Notes: generated by a model not told the origin, from the sequence alone. Counted from the first letter of the stretch, positions 1 to 9,195 are shown. The stretch: 64,000 nt of DNA from Elusimicrobia bacterium GWB2_63_22 (GCA_001799735.1 MGUA01000033.1:1-64000); one strand, 5' to 3'. Numbers and translations are program-made.

Positions 1-638
1 AGGAGCGCGAGAAGATCAACATGGAGATCGTCAACGCCGTAGACAAGGCCTCCATCCCGTGGGGCCTCAAGGTCACCCGCCACGAGATCAAGAACATCAC
101 TCCCCCCGACAGCATCAAGGGCGCGATGGAAAAGCAGATGCGCGCCGAGCGCGAAAAGCGCGCCATCATCGCCGAGTCCGAAGGCGACAAGCAGGCCAAG
201 ATCAACCGCGCCGAAGGCGACAAGCAGCAGAACATCGCCCTCTCCGAGGGTGAAAAGATGAAGCGCATCAACGAGGCCGAAGGCCGCGGCCAGGAGATCG
301 AGCGCATCGCCATGGCCACCGCCAAGGGTATCCGCGAGATCGCCGGCGCCATCAACGAGAAGGGCGGCTCCGACGCCGTGAACCTGCGCATCGCCGAGCA
401 GTACCTGGGCGAATTCGGCAAGCTGGCCAAGACAAACAACACCCTTATCATCCCCGCCGACCTCGGCGACACCGCCGGCATGGTGGCCGCGGTCAGCAAG
501 GTATTCACCGCCACAAGGCAGCGCGCCGCCGACATCGAGGCCGGAGCTGCACCCGCCGCCGCGCCGCTGCCGGGAGTCAAACCCGCCGGCCAGCATTACC
601 CCCCGCTCCAGCAGCGCCCTTCCCAGGGCGGCCAGTAA
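1..638 (+). CDS. Stomatin/prohibitin-family (SPFH) protein, C-terminal part
   Basis: The frame is open from base 3, so the N-terminus lies outside the window; the Met at 21 is internal. The visible part starts inside the SPFH domain (NAVDKASIPWGLKV, then ITPP), typical of the QmcA/stomatin branch. A long charged helix with alternating Ala/Glu/Gly follows (AESEGDKQAK, AEGDKQQN, SEGEKMKR), the oligomerising coiled coil of these proteins. It ends in a Pro/Ala-rich tail. Family members form membrane-associated rings and help membrane protein quality control; the exact role here is unknown. A bidirectional terminator follows at 653-690. Confidence 0.9.
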   Translation, partial: EREKINMEIVNAVDKASIPWGLKVTRHEIKNITPPDSIKGAMEKQMRAEREKRAIIAESEGDKQAKINRAEGDKQQNIALSEGEKMKRINEAEGRGQEIERIAMATAKGIREIAGAINEKGGSDAVNLRIAEQYLGEFGKLAKTNNTLIIPADLGDTAGMVAAVSKVFTATRQRAADIEAGAAPAAAPLPGVKPAGQHYPPLQQRPSQGGQ

Positions 639-652
639 GGCCCGCGAGCCCC

Positions 653-690
653 AAAAAAAGAACCGGGAGAAGTCTCCCGGTTCTTTTTTT
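653..690. terminator. Bidirectional Rho-independent terminator
   Basis: A long inverted repeat (AAGAACCGGGAGA against TCTCCCGGTTCTT) has an A-run on its left and a T-run on its right. It can therefore stop transcription from both sides. It lies between the convergent stomatin-like and RND genes. Confidence 0.9.
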
Positions 691-704
691 GCCCGCCGCC
701 GGTC

Positions 705-3700
705 TTATTTCTCTTCGGGGTTTTCGCCCAGCTCTTTCAGGGCGGTCTTGAGCGCCTCCTCGTGGCGGCGGCTTTCCAGCGGGGCCAGCAGGCTGTAGGC
801 GCACGGCACCACCAGCAGCGTCAGCACCGTCGAGAGGAGCACGCCGCCGATGACCACCAGGGCCATGGGAATGCGCGTCTCGGCGCCGGGGCCGTAGCCC
901 AGCGCCGGCGGTATGGCCGCCGCTATGGTGGCGAAAGAGGTCATCAGGATGGGCCGCAGCCGTATCGGGCAGGCCTCCAGCAGCGCCGCGTCCACGCCAA
1001 GCCCGCCCGCCCTTCGGCGGTTGTTGGTGAAATCCACCAGCAGGATGGAATTCTTCTTCACGATACCCATCAGCAGGATCAGGCCTATCATGCTGTAGAT
1101 GCTCAGGGAATACCCGCCCAGCTTAAGCGCTATGAAAGCGCCCGTCAGGCTGAACGGCAGCGCCAGCAGCACCGTGAACGGGTGCAGGAAGCTGTTGAAC
1201 TGGGAAGCCAGGATCATGTACGCCACGAACACGCCCAGGATCAGGGCGAAGGTGAGGCTGGAGAAGGATTCCTGGAAAGTTTTAGACGTGCCCGAGAAGA
1301 CCACCCTGTAGCCGTCGGGCAGTATCTCTTTCGAGAGGCGCTCCACTTCCTTTATGGCCTGCTCCTGCGAAGAGCCCTGCGCCACGTTGGCGAACACGCC
1401 GATGGCGCGCTCGCGGTTCTTGCGCGAGATGGTCAGCAGCGTGGTCTTCTGCTCCACCTTCACCACTTCGGAGAGGCGGATCACTTCCCCCCGGTTGTTG
1501 CGCACCCAGATCTTGTTGATGTCCTTAGGGTCGCTGCGGTCGCGGCCCAGCAGCTGCACGCGGATGTCGTAGCGCTTGCCGCCGCGGGTGAACTTGCCGG
1601 CGCGCACGCCGCCTATCATGGAGTTCACCGCGTCGCCTATCGACGAGACCGACACGCCGCGGGCGGCCGCCTTTTCGCGGTCGGGCACCACCTGCACTTC
1701 CGGCATGCCTTCCTGGTAATCGGTGTCCACGTCGGTCATCCGGCCGGAGGCCGTCATCTGCTCCATCAGCAGGCGGCTGTAGTCGCCCAGCTTCTCCCAG
1801 TTGGGGCCGCGCACGCTGAACTCCACCGGGAAGCCGCGCTGCGCCGTAAAGCCGCCGAGCGACGGGTCCTGTATGGCCACGCGCCGCACGCCGGGTATGG
1901 CGTTGAGCGGCTTGCGGGCGTAGCGCATGAACTCCTGCTGGGTCGGGGGCCGTTTCTGGCCCGGCAGCGGCACGCGCTCGGCCGGGGGCTTCATGGCTAT
2001 CATCAGCATGCCCTGGTTCACCTGGCCGCCGCCGAAACCGCCGGTATTGGCCATGAAGGTGCGGATGTTCGGCTGGGCCATGGCCCACTTCTCGGCCTCT
2101 TCCATGGCCTTGGCCGTAACGTCCAGCGGCGTGCCTACCGGCATCTGCACGCGCGCCAGGAAGCGGCTCTGGTCCTGCGCCGGCGAGAACTCCTTGGGAA
2201 TGAACCTGATGAGCGACATCGAGGCCGCGAAGACCGCCAGCGAGACCATTATAACGGTCCAGCGGCGCCGCAGCAGCCGGCCCAGCAGGGACGCGTAAGA
2301 TACCCGCGCCCTCTCCATCAGGCCGTCCATCGCGCGGCCTATCCACAGCCCTCGCTCCGCGTCCACGAACTGCGAGCAGCGCATCGGCGTCAGGGTCAGC
2401 GCCTCCAGCAGCGACAGCATGACCGCCGCCGTCATGGTGACGCCGAACTGGAAGAAGAACTTGCCTATGATGCCCTGCATGAACACCACGGGCAGGAAGA
2501 TGGCGAGGATGGCGATGGAGGCGGCCATGGCCGGGAAGGTCATCTCGCGCGCGCCCAGGATGGCGGCGCGCACGCGCCCCTCCCCCTTTTCGTTATGGCG
2601 CACTATGTTCTCCAGCATCATGATGGCGTCGTCGACGACTATGCCTATGGCCAGCGTCAGGCCCAGCAGGGTGAAGGTGTTGAGCGTAAAGCCCATGAAG
2701 TAGAGGACGATAAAGGAGCCCACGATGGAGGTCGGTATCGCCAGCAGCACGTTGATGGTGGACGACCAGGAGCCGAGAAAAAGCCAGCACACGACCGAGG
2801 TCAGGATGACCGACAGCACCAGGGTGAAATTCAGTTCGCGGGTGGATTCCTCGATGAACCGGGTGGAGTCGTTGACGATCTCCAGGTGCATCCCTGCCGG
2901 CAGGGTCTTCTTGATCTGCTCCAGCCTGGACTTGACCAGCTTGGCTGTGGCCACGGCGTTGGAGCCGCGCTGCTTCTTGATCCCCAGGCCCACGGCGCGC
3001 CGGCCCCAGTTGCGGGTGATGCGGCGCACGTCGGCCAGCCCGTCCTCCACCTTGGCCACGTCGCCGATATGGTAGGTGCGCCAGATGGCCGAGCCGCCGC
3101 GCCCGGCTATCACGATGCGCGAGAAGGCCTCGGGCGTGGGGGCCTCGCCCAGCACGCGCACGTTCAGCTCTTTCTTGCCGGTATCGATATAGCCCGCGGG
3201 CTGCTCCGCGTGCTGCGCCGAGATGGCGCCCAGCACGTCGGTGACCGTCAGCTGGGCCGCGTCCATCCTGTTGGAGTCCAGCCAGACGCGCAGGGCCGGG
3301 TCCACGTAGCCCCCCATGCTGACTTCGCCCACGCCCTCCACGATGCTGAGCTGGTCGCGCAGCACGTCGTTGGTGTAGTTCATCAGGTCCGTTACGGGCC
3401 TGTCGCCGGAAAGGGCGATCCAGATGATCGGCTGGTCCTCGGGGTTGGTCTTGGTCACCACCGGGGGGTCTATTTCCTTGGGCAGGTTGCGCGCGGCCTG
3501 GGAAACCTTGGCCTGCACCTCCTGCATGGCGTCGTCTATGTCGTGGTTCAGCTCGAACTCCAGCGTGATGCGCGCCGAGCCCCTGCGGGAAGAGGAGGAG
3601 ATGTCCTTGATGCCGGCGATGGTCATCACCGCGCTTTCCAGCACGTCGGTGACCTGCGTCTCCATCACCTCTGGGGCCGCGCCCTCCAGGGAGACGCTGA

Positions 3701-3839
3701 CGTTGACCACCGGATAGTCCACGTCGGGCAGCTGGCTGATGCCCATGCGTTCAAAGCTGATGGCGCCGAAGACTATCAGCCCCAGCATCAGCATCCAGGC
3801 GAAGACGGGGCGTTTTATGGAGAGGTCGGATAAGGTCAT
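705..3839 (-). CDS. RND-family efflux transporter (AcrB/MexB-like, HAE1 type)
   Basis: At 1044 residues this is the normal length for an inner-membrane proton-driven RND pump. It opens with the typical LSIKRPVFAWM amphipathic segment and first membrane helix. The transmembrane proton relay is intact: D403 and D404 in GIVVDDAIMMLEN, and the helix-10 lysine in GIVKKNSILLVDF. Two large periplasmic porter loops flank the helices. It overlaps the upstream tolC-like gene by 4 bases (ATGA), so the two are translationally coupled. A periplasmic adaptor gene, normally part of such operons, is absent here. Substrates cannot be predicted. Confidence 0.95.
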   Translation of the reverse strand: MTLSDLSIKRPVFAWMLMLGLIVFGAISFERMGISQLPDVDYPVVNVSVSLEGAAPEVMETQVTDVLESAVMTIAGIKDISSSSRRGSARITLEFELNHDIDDAMQEVQAKVSQAARNLPKEIDPPVVTKTNPEDQPIIWIALSGDRPVTDLMNYTNDVLRDQLSIVEGVGEVSMGGYVDPALRVWLDSNRMDAAQLTVTDVLGAISAQHAEQPAGYIDTGKKELNVRVLGEAPTPEAFSRIVIAGRGGSAIWRTYHIGDVAKVEDGLADVRRITRNWGRRAVGLGIKKQRGSNAVATAKLVKSRLEQIKKTLPAGMHLEIVNDSTRFIEESTRELNFTLVLSVILTSVVCWLFLGSWSSTINVLLAIPTSIVGSFIVLYFMGFTLNTFTLLGLTLAIGIVVDDAIMMLENIVRHNEKGEGRVRAAILGAREMTFPAMAASIAILAIFLPVVFMQGIIGKFFFQFGVTMTAAVMLSLLEALTLTPMRCSQFVDAERGLWIGRAMDGLMERARVSYASLLGRLLRRRWTVIMVSLAVFAASMSLIRFIPKEFSPAQDQSRFLARVQMPVGTPLDVTAKAMEEAEKWAMAQPNIRTFMANTGGFGGGQVNQGMLMIAMKPPAERVPLPGQKRPPTQQEFMRYARKPLNAIPGVRRVAIQDPSLGGFTAQRGFPVEFSVRGPNWEKLGDYSRLLMEQMTASGRMTDVDTDYQEGMPEVQVVPDREKAAARGVSVSSIGDAVNSMIGGVRAGKFTRGGKRYDIRVQLLGRDRSDPKDINKIWVRNNRGEVIRLSEVVKVEQKTTLLTISRKNRERAIGVFANVAQGSSQEQAIKEVERLSKEILPDGYRVVFSGTSKTFQESFSSLTFALILGVFVAYMILASQFNSFLHPFTVLLALPFSLTGAFIALKLGGYSLSIYSMIGLILLMGIVKKNSILLVDFTNNRRRAGGLGVDAALLEACPIRLRPILMTSFATIAAAIPPALGYGPGAETRIPMALVVIGGVLLSTVLTLLVVPCAYSLLAPLESRRHEEALKTALKELGENPEEK

Positions 3840-5077
3840 GGTTTAAGTTCCGCGCCGGCGGCGGTTTCCAGCCGGATCAGCGCCAGGCTGTTGCGGGCCC
3901 GCGCCTGGGAGAGCGCCAGCCGCGTCTGCTGGGCCGTGTTCAGGGCGCTCAGGACGTCCAGGTTGTTCACCAGCCCCAGTTTGTAGTCTTCCTGCTGCAG
4001 GCTGGCGTTCTCGTCGGCCAGGGTGAGCGCGTCGGCCAGGCTTTCGGTCTGCTTTACGGCGTATTCGTACTCCTCGTAGGAGGAGCTCACGTCGGAAAGA
4101 GCCTGCCTCTGCGCCAGGTCCAGCGCCAGCTGCGCGGCGCGCCGGGCGGAATAAGCGTATTCTTTTTTTCCCTGCAGCAGCCCCCCGGTATAGAGCGGGA
4201 CGTTGAGGTAGGCGCCGGCGTCCCAGCGGTTGACCGGGTCCGGCGTGGGGGTGCGCACTACGTAATAATTGGCGGACAGGTTTACCGAGGGCCACTGCCC
4301 TCTCTCCTGCAATTCGGCCAGGTAGCCCGAAGCCTCCGCCTCGCGGCGGCGCGCCTGCAGGTCGGGGCGCCTGAGGGCAAGTTCGCGGTAAGTCTGCAGC
4401 TCCGCCGCCCCGCGGGCGGGCAGCTCGGCCGGGGCCAGGTCTTCCGAAAGGCCCGTCATGAACTTGAGCGCCTGCTGCGCCAGCCTTTCCTCTGAAAGGG
4501 CGGCCAGGTAATCGGCCTTGTCCCGCGCCAGCTGGGACCGCGCGGACACCACCTCGCTGCGCCGGGAGCGGCCGATGGCCGCCCTGGCCTCCAGCTCGGC
4601 GATGCGCTTGGCGGTGACGGCCAGCTGGTCGGCGCGGATGAACACCTCGCGCTGGGCGGCCAGCAGGTTCAGGTAGGCCTGGGCCGCGGAAAGGTAAAGC
4701 TGCTGCCTGGCGCGCTCCAGGTGCAGGCGGGCCGCCCCGGTATGCGCCGAGGCGGCTTTCGCGGCGGTGTAATCCCTCATCCCCGAGAAAAGGCCGTAGC
4801 TGCCCGAGAAGTAGCCCTTGGTCGCGGCGTCGGCGTTCTGCTGTTTGGAAAGGGAAGCGTTAAAATCGAAAGAGGGGCGGAAAGCCGAGGCCAGCTGCCG
4901 CTCGGCCGCGTCCAGCTGCGCCGCCCCCTCCGCCTGCTGCGCCAAAGCCTCGCTGCGGCCCAGGGCCAGGGCGTAGGTCCCGCCCAGCGAGACAGGCCGC
5001 ATGCCAGCGGTAGTGAATTCCTGCGCGGCGGAGGGCCCGGGGCAAAGGAGGACAAGCGTCAGAAGAGCTTTTTTCAT
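3836..5077 (-). CDS. TolC-like outer membrane efflux protein
   Basis: The 413-residue protein has a signal peptide (MKKALLTLVLLCPGPSAAQ). Two repeated halves rich in Ala/Leu/Gln coiled coil match the OEP domain that builds the TolC trimer channel. Segments such as LALRRPDLQARRREAEAS and YTGGLLQGKKEYAYSARRA match conserved OEP positions. It is the first gene of the pair with the RND pump. There is no Shine-Dalgarno sequence before the ATG. A TAGAAT -10 box (5085-5090) ends only 7 bases upstream of the start, so the mRNA may be leaderless. Confidence 0.92.
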   Translation of the reverse strand: MKKALLTLVLLCPGPSAAQEFTTAGMRPVSLGGTYALALGRSEALAQQAEGAAQLDAAERQLASAFRPSFDFNASLSKQQNADAATKGYFSGSYGLFSGMRDYTAAKAASAHTGAARLHLERARQQLYLSAAQAYLNLLAAQREVFIRADQLAVTAKRIAELEARAAIGRSRRSEVVSARSQLARDKADYLAALSEERLAQQALKFMTGLSEDLAPAELPARGAAELQTYRELALRRPDLQARRREAEASGYLAELQERGQWPSVNLSANYYVVRTPTPDPVNRWDAGAYLNVPLYTGGLLQGKKEYAYSARRAAQLALDLAQRQALSDVSSSYEEYEYAVKQTESLADALTLADENASLQQEDYKLGLVNNLDVLSALNTAQQTRLALSQARARNSLALIRLETAAGAELKP

Positions 5078-5084
5078 CGACGAT

Positions 5085-5090
5085 ATTCTA
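5085..5090 (-). promoter_or_regulatory. -10 box of the tolC-RND unit, abutting the start codon
   Basis: TAGAAT on the minus strand lies 7 bases upstream of the ATG at 5077. No convincing -35 is seen. Initiation about 7 bases downstream of the box would place the first transcribed base at or next to the A of ATG. Confidence 0.5.
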
Positions 5091-5122
5091 CAAAATAGCC
5101 GCGGCGCACCGGGTTAAGGAGA

Positions 5123-6214
5123 TTACTTCTTTATAAGGTGCCAGACTATTTCGGAAGCCTTGGAGAGATGCTCGAGCAAAATATATTCGGTCTTAGCCTG
5201 CGGGTTCTTTACCCCGATGCCGAAATTGACGGCGGCCACGCCCCTGTCATTGAGCGCGTTGGCCTCGCTGCCTCCCGGGGCTGGGACGGCCGCAGGCGGG
5301 AGCCCCGCGCCTCTCAGCGCCTCCTCGGCCAGGCGGCGCACTTCGCAGCCCGGCTGGTGCGCGTAAGGCGCGAAATCCCAGGACCACTTGAACGCCGCCG
5401 CCCCGCCGGCCGCGGCCGCGGCGGTCTCAAATTCGGCTTTTATCCTGTCTAATATCGGTTTGGCGTTTTCCTGCCGGGAGGCCCGCACCTGGCCCCTGAC
5501 CATGGCGGCCAGCGGCACGGTGCCGGTAGCGGAGCCGCCGGCGATAGTGCCCGCGTTGGACGTGGTCTCTCCGTCATGCCGGCCGAACTTCAGGGCGGAC
5601 AGGGCCTGGGCTGCGATGGCTATCGCCGAGACGCCGTTCTCGGGTTCGGCGGCGGCGTCGGCTGCCCGCCCCAGGATATCGGCGGAGAAGACGGCCACGC
5701 CGTGGGAGGAGACCGTGTAGGAGCCGGGGTCCAGCGGGGAGTCGAAAACAAAGCCGCAGCGCACCCCTTCGGGCAGGCCCAGGTGCTTCACGCCGGCCAT
5801 GTTCCCCCTGCCGCGGGTTGTGAAAGCGATCGTGAACGGCTTGAGCGGGAGATTGGTGTTGATGGCCCGTTCCAGGGCGTAAAGTATCGCCGCGATGCCG
5901 GCCCGGGCGTCGACGCCGAGCGGGCTCTTGCCGTCCGAGGCCGCGCGGTCAGGAGTGAGCGCCGGGATGGTGGAGGACGTGTACTGCGCCGTATCCATAT
6001 GGGCGAGCAGCACAAAATTGCCGCCTCCCCCCACGCGGCAGACTACGTTGCTGGTGTTGGAGAGCGCGGCCGCGGCCGTGTTGTCGAGCTGTACCGGCAG
6101 GCCGAGGTTCTTGAGGAAGGCGAAAAGATACTTCGCCACCTCGGCTTCTTTGCCGGGCAGAGCGTCTATGCGCGCCACCTCCAGGAACAGGTCCACCAGC
6201 CTTCTGCTTGCCAT
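5123..6214 (-). CDS. PepT/YqjE-type M20 peptidase homologue lacking catalytic residues
   Basis: The 363-residue protein aligns throughout with PepT-like M20 peptidases. It keeps the first metal motif (H72 and D74 in AHMDT), the bridging Asp (D102 in GVDARAG) and the third metal Asp (D158). Three key sites are lost. The catalytic Glu pair (EE in GEESG or DEEVG) is replaced by Gly-Arg in TTRGRGNMAG. The terminal metal His is Q339 (NPQAKTEYI where relatives have IHTTNEKI). The substrate-binding His of the dimer domain is Asp (AADAAAEP for TAHAG). It follows intact pepT by 15 bases, with a GGAG site before the ATG. A regulatory or binding role is possible; classical peptidase activity is unlikely. 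Confidence 0.85.
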   Translation of the reverse strand: MASRRLVDLFLEVARIDALPGKEAEVAKYLFAFLKNLGLPVQLDNTAAAALSNTSNVVCRVGGGGNFVLLAHMDTAQYTSSTIPALTPDRAASDGKSPLGVDARAGIAAILYALERAINTNLPLKPFTIAFTTRGRGNMAGVKHLGLPEGVRCGFVFDSPLDPGSYTVSSHGVAVFSADILGRAADAAAEPENGVSAIAIAAQALSALKFGRHDGETTSNAGTIAGGSATGTVPLAAMVRGQVRASRQENAKPILDRIKAEFETAAAAAGGAAAFKWSWDFAPYAHQPGCEVRRLAEEALRGAGLPPAAVPAPGGSEANALNDRGVAAVNFGIGVKNPQAKTEYILLEHLSKASEIVWHLIKK

Positions 6215-6229
6215 TGGGTTCTCCAGGGG

Positions 6230-7462
6230 CTACTTAGCCCATTCCCGGACCAGGTTGACCACCACCTCTGCGGATTTGTTCATCCCGTCCAGCGAGACCC
6301 ATTCATAGCGGCCATGGTAGTTGTAGCCGCCGGTGAAGATGTTGGGCGTGGGCAGGCCCATGAAGGAGAGCCGCGCCCCGTCGGTGCCGCCGCGCACGGG
6401 CTTAACCCGGGGTTCAAGCCCTGCCTGCTTTACCGCGGCTTTCAGGTTGGCCATCACCAGGGGGTGCTTTACGATAACTTCCTTCATGTTTCGGTACTGT
6501 TCCCGGAAGGCAAGGTCGATCCTGGCCAGCGGGTATTTGAGACGCTTGGCGGCGACGATGGCCTCGAGCTGGCGCTCCATGGCTTTGAGCTTCTTCAGGT
6601 CGTGGTCCCGCACTATGCCGGAAACCTCGCCCTTTTCGGTCTCGCCGGCAATGTCCATGAACATAATGAACCCCTCGTGGCCGGCGGTGGCTTCGGGGAT
6701 CATGTTCTCGGGCCAGGATGAGACTATATCGGCTACGATGCGGGTGGCGTTGGCCATGGCGTTCTTGGCGGAGCCGGGGTGCACGCTCTTGCCGGCCACC
6801 TTTATGACCACAGAGTCGGCGTTGAACGTCTCCTCTTCTATGGAGCCGGCCACGTCGCCGTCCACGGTGTAGGCGTAATCCGCGCCGAAGGCCTTCACGT
6901 CGAAGTATTTGACGCCCTGGCCTACTTCCTCGTCGGGCGTGAAGCCGATCTTCAGCGTGCCGTGAGGGATCTCCGTGTGTTTGAGCAGGTATTCGGCGGT
7001 CGTCATGATTATGGCGAGGCCGGCCTTGTCGTCCGCGCCCAGCAGGGTATCTCCCGAGGCGGTGACGATATCGTCGCCCTTGCAGAGGGAGAGCTTGGGG
7101 CAGTTCTTTTCGTTGAGGATGACGCCGTGCTTGCGGCTGATGACGATGTCGCCCCCCTTCCAGGCCTTATGCAGCTGCGGCCGCACGCCTTTGCCGGAGG
7201 CGTCGGGGGAGGTATCCACGTGGGCCAGCAGGCCGATCACCGGCTTTTTGCCCTTCACGGTGGCGGGGATCTCGGCGGTGACATAGCCGTGTTTATCCAG
7301 CTTCACTTTTTTCGCGCCGATAGCCTTCAGCTCCGCCGCCAGCAGTTTAGACAGCGTCAGCTGTTTTTTTGTCGAAGGGAAGGTCTGGGATTTGTCGTCA
7401 CTCTGGGTGTCCACGCGGGCGTATTTGTCCAGCCGCCTGTAAAGGGTTGCCTTAAGGTCCAT
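6230..7462 (-). CDS. pepT: Peptidase T (tripeptide aminopeptidase)
   Basis: This cytoplasmic di-zinc M20 enzyme releases the N-terminal residue of tripeptides. All signatures are present: H81 and D83 in AHVDTSPD, the bridging Asp in LGADDKAG, the catalytic Glu pair in TPDEEVGQG, YTVDGD, KSVHPGSAK, and GGTDGARLSF with the final metal His in GGYNYHGRYEW. An upstream in-frame ATG at 7487-7489 exists. The start at 7462 is preferred because GGAGGAAAC precedes it and the protein then begins MDLKATLYRRLDKY like its relatives. The degenerate paralogue at 5123-6214 follows in the same unit. Confidence 0.95.
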   Translation of the reverse strand: MDLKATLYRRLDKYARVDTQSDDKSQTFPSTKKQLTLSKLLAAELKAIGAKKVKLDKHGYVTAEIPATVKGKKPVIGLLAHVDTSPDASGKGVRPQLHKAWKGGDIVISRKHGVILNEKNCPKLSLCKGDDIVTASGDTLLGADDKAGLAIIMTTAEYLLKHTEIPHGTLKIGFTPDEEVGQGVKYFDVKAFGADYAYTVDGDVAGSIEEETFNADSVVIKVAGKSVHPGSAKNAMANATRIVADIVSSWPENMIPEATAGHEGFIMFMDIAGETEKGEVSGIVRDHDLKKLKAMERQLEAIVAAKRLKYPLARIDLAFREQYRNMKEVIVKHPLVMANLKAAVKQAGLEPRVKPVRGGTDGARLSFMGLPTPNIFTGGYNYHGRYEWVSLDGMNKSAEVVVNLVREWAK

Positions 7463-7477
7463 GTTTCCTCCGTAGAA

Positions 7478-7506
7478 TTGTCCGCCCATCGCAAAAAGGA
7501 TATAAT
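7478..7506 (+). promoter_or_regulatory. Sigma-70 type promoter for the PhoU-like/PiT operon
   Basis: TTGTCC (7478-7483), a 17-base spacer, then a perfect TATAAT (7501-7506). The start codon at 7538 follows, with AAGGAG at 7525-7530. No Pho box was recognised. Confidence 0.8.
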
Positions 7507-7537
7507 TAAATTATACCCCGGTTCAAGGAGCGCGCCA

Positions 7538-8164
7538 ATGTCCCTCAACTTCATGCCCAAGGAAGTTAAGTTCTTCGACTACCTCAACCTGCAGTCCGAA
7601 AATATCGTCAAGACCGCCGCCTGCTTCAAGGCCGCCGTGAAGACCGGCTCTTTCGACGAAGAGACCGTCAAGAAGATAAAGAACCTGGAGCACGAGGGCG
7701 ACACCCTTTCCCACGAGATCGTGGACATGCTCAACCGCACTTTCATCACCCCCATAGACCGCGAAGACATCTACACCCTGGCCAACACCCTCGACGACAT
7801 CGTGGACATGATCAACTCCATGGCCAACCGCATAAAGCTCTACAAGCTCGACACCAACGACGAGCACATGATCCTGTTCGCCGACACCATCGACCAGTCC
7901 ACCCAGGCCCTGGCCAACGCCGTCAAGCACATGCACGACACCAAGCGCGCCCGCCGCGTGCTGGACTACTGCATAGAGGTCAACCGCCTGGAGAACATGG
8001 GCGACCAGATCCGCGAGAAGGCCATCAGCCACCTGTTCGAGACCGAGAAAGACCCCATCATGGTCATCAAGTGGAAAGAGATCTATGAAGTCGCCGAGGG
8101 CACCCTGGACACCTGCGAGCACGTGGCGAAGGTGATAGAGGCCATCCTCGTAAAACATGGATAG
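7538..8164 (+). CDS. DUF47/PhoU-like phosphate transport regulator
   Basis: The protein has 208 residues. The start is set by AAGGAG seven bases before ATG; the frame extends upstream only as antisense of pepT. It is an all-helical PhoU-like protein of the DUF47 (YkaA) family, with FFDYLNLQSENIVKTA, the metal-ligand-type segment LEHEGDTLSHEIV, and REDIYTLANTLDDIVDMI. These proteins are usually paired with PiT carriers and are thought to control low-affinity phosphate uptake. The pit gene overlaps its end by 8 bases. Confidence 0.93.
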   Translation: MSLNFMPKEVKFFDYLNLQSENIVKTAACFKAAVKTGSFDEETVKKIKNLEHEGDTLSHEIVDMLNRTFITPIDREDIYTLANTLDDIVDMINSMANRIKLYKLDTNDEHMILFADTIDQSTQALANAVKHMHDTKRARRVLDYCIEVNRLENMGDQIREKAISHLFETEKDPIMVIKWKEIYEVAEGTLDTCEHVAKVIEAILVKHG

Positions 8165-9179
8165 CACCCTCCTCGCGGTCATAGGCCTGATAGCCCTGGC
8201 GCTGGTCTTCGACTTCCTCAACGGCTTCCACGACGCCGCCAATTCCATCGCCACGATAGTCTCTACCCGCGTGCTCACCCCGCGCCAGGCCGTGATCTGG
8301 GCCGCGTTCTTCAACGTGGTCGCCTTCTTCATCTTCGACCACTCCGTGGCCAAGACGATGGGCACGGGAATCGTGGACATCGCCGTGATAGATACCCATG
8401 TTATTTTCGGAACGCTCGTGGGGGCCTGTGCCTGGAATATCCTGACCTGGTATTACGGCCTGCCGTCCAGCTCTTCCCACGCGCTCATCGGGTCCCTGGC
8501 CGGCGCCGCCGTGGTAAAGGCCGGCTCCACCAAGGTGCTGGTGATGTCTGGCATCTACAAGGTGGTGGCGTTCATCGTCATCTCCCCCCTGCTGGGCATG
8601 CTGCTCGGGCTCTTCTTCGGGGTGGTGGTGTACCGGCTCTTCGCAAAGTCCGTCCCCGGCAAGGTGGACCACCTGTTCCGCAAGGGCCAGCTGCTGTCGG
8701 CCGCGGCCTACAGCCTGGGGCATGGCGGCAACGACGCGCAGAAGACCATGGGCATCATCGCGGGCCTGCTGGTCAGCGCCGGCTACCTCAGCGGCGGGGC
8801 GACCGGTTCGGATTTCGATATCCCTAAATGGGTGGCCGCGCTCTGCTATTTCGCCATGGGCATGGGCACTATGTTCGGCGGCTGGCGCATAGTTAAAACC
8901 CTGGGGCACAAGATCTCCAAGCTCAAGCCTGTGGACGGCTTCTGCGCCGAATCGGGCGCCGCCGCCACGCTGTACCTGGCCTCCGGCATGGGCATCCCGG
9001 TAAGCACCACCCATACCATCACCGGCGCCATCATGGGCATCGGCACCATGAAGCGGTTCAGCGCCGTGCGCTGGGGCGTGGCCGGTCAGATCATCTGGGC
9101 CTGGATCCTTACCATCCCCGGTTCCGCCGCCATCTCGGCGGCAGTTTACTTCCTCTCTAACGGGCTGTTCAGCAACTGA
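8157..9179 (+). CDS. pit: PiT-family inorganic phosphate transporter
   Basis: This 340-residue, highly hydrophobic permease imports phosphate as a metal complex using a cation gradient. The two inverted signature repeats are clear: DFLNGFHDAANSIATIVSTR near the N-terminus, and GHGGNDAQKTMGII in the middle. GIPVSTTHTITGAIMGIG lies near the C-terminus. The start overlaps the DUF47 gene (ATGGATAG), indicating coupled translation of carrier and regulator. A strong terminator follows at 9196-9230. Confidence 0.96.
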   Translation: MDSTLLAVIGLIALALVFDFLNGFHDAANSIATIVSTRVLTPRQAVIWAAFFNVVAFFIFDHSVAKTMGTGIVDIAVIDTHVIFGTLVGACAWNILTWYYGLPSSSSHALIGSLAGAAVVKAGSTKVLVMSGIYKVVAFIVISPLLGMLLGLFFGVVVYRLFAKSVPGKVDHLFRKGQLLSAAAYSLGHGGNDAQKTMGIIAGLLVSAGYLSGGATGSDFDIPKWVAALCYFAMGMGTMFGGWRIVKTLGHKISKLKPVDGFCAESGAAATLYLASGMGIPVSTTHTITGAIMGIGTMKRFSAVRWGVAGQIIWAWILTIPGSAAISAAVYFLSNGLFSN

Positions 9180-9195
9180 CCCGGCCCCGCGTAAA

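Noticed and set aside
762-3833. A 1023-codon open frame on the plus strand, antisense to the RND gene
   Set aside because: The RND protein on the other strand has all family motifs. The antisense product is low in complexity (His/Gln/Arg-rich) as expected from GC-rich shadow frames. The same applies to long antisense frames over fba, tgt, pyrG and uvrA.
6779-7537. 253-codon upstream extension of the PhoU-like gene
   Set aside because: It is antisense to pepT. A promoter and AAGGAG site place the start at 7538.
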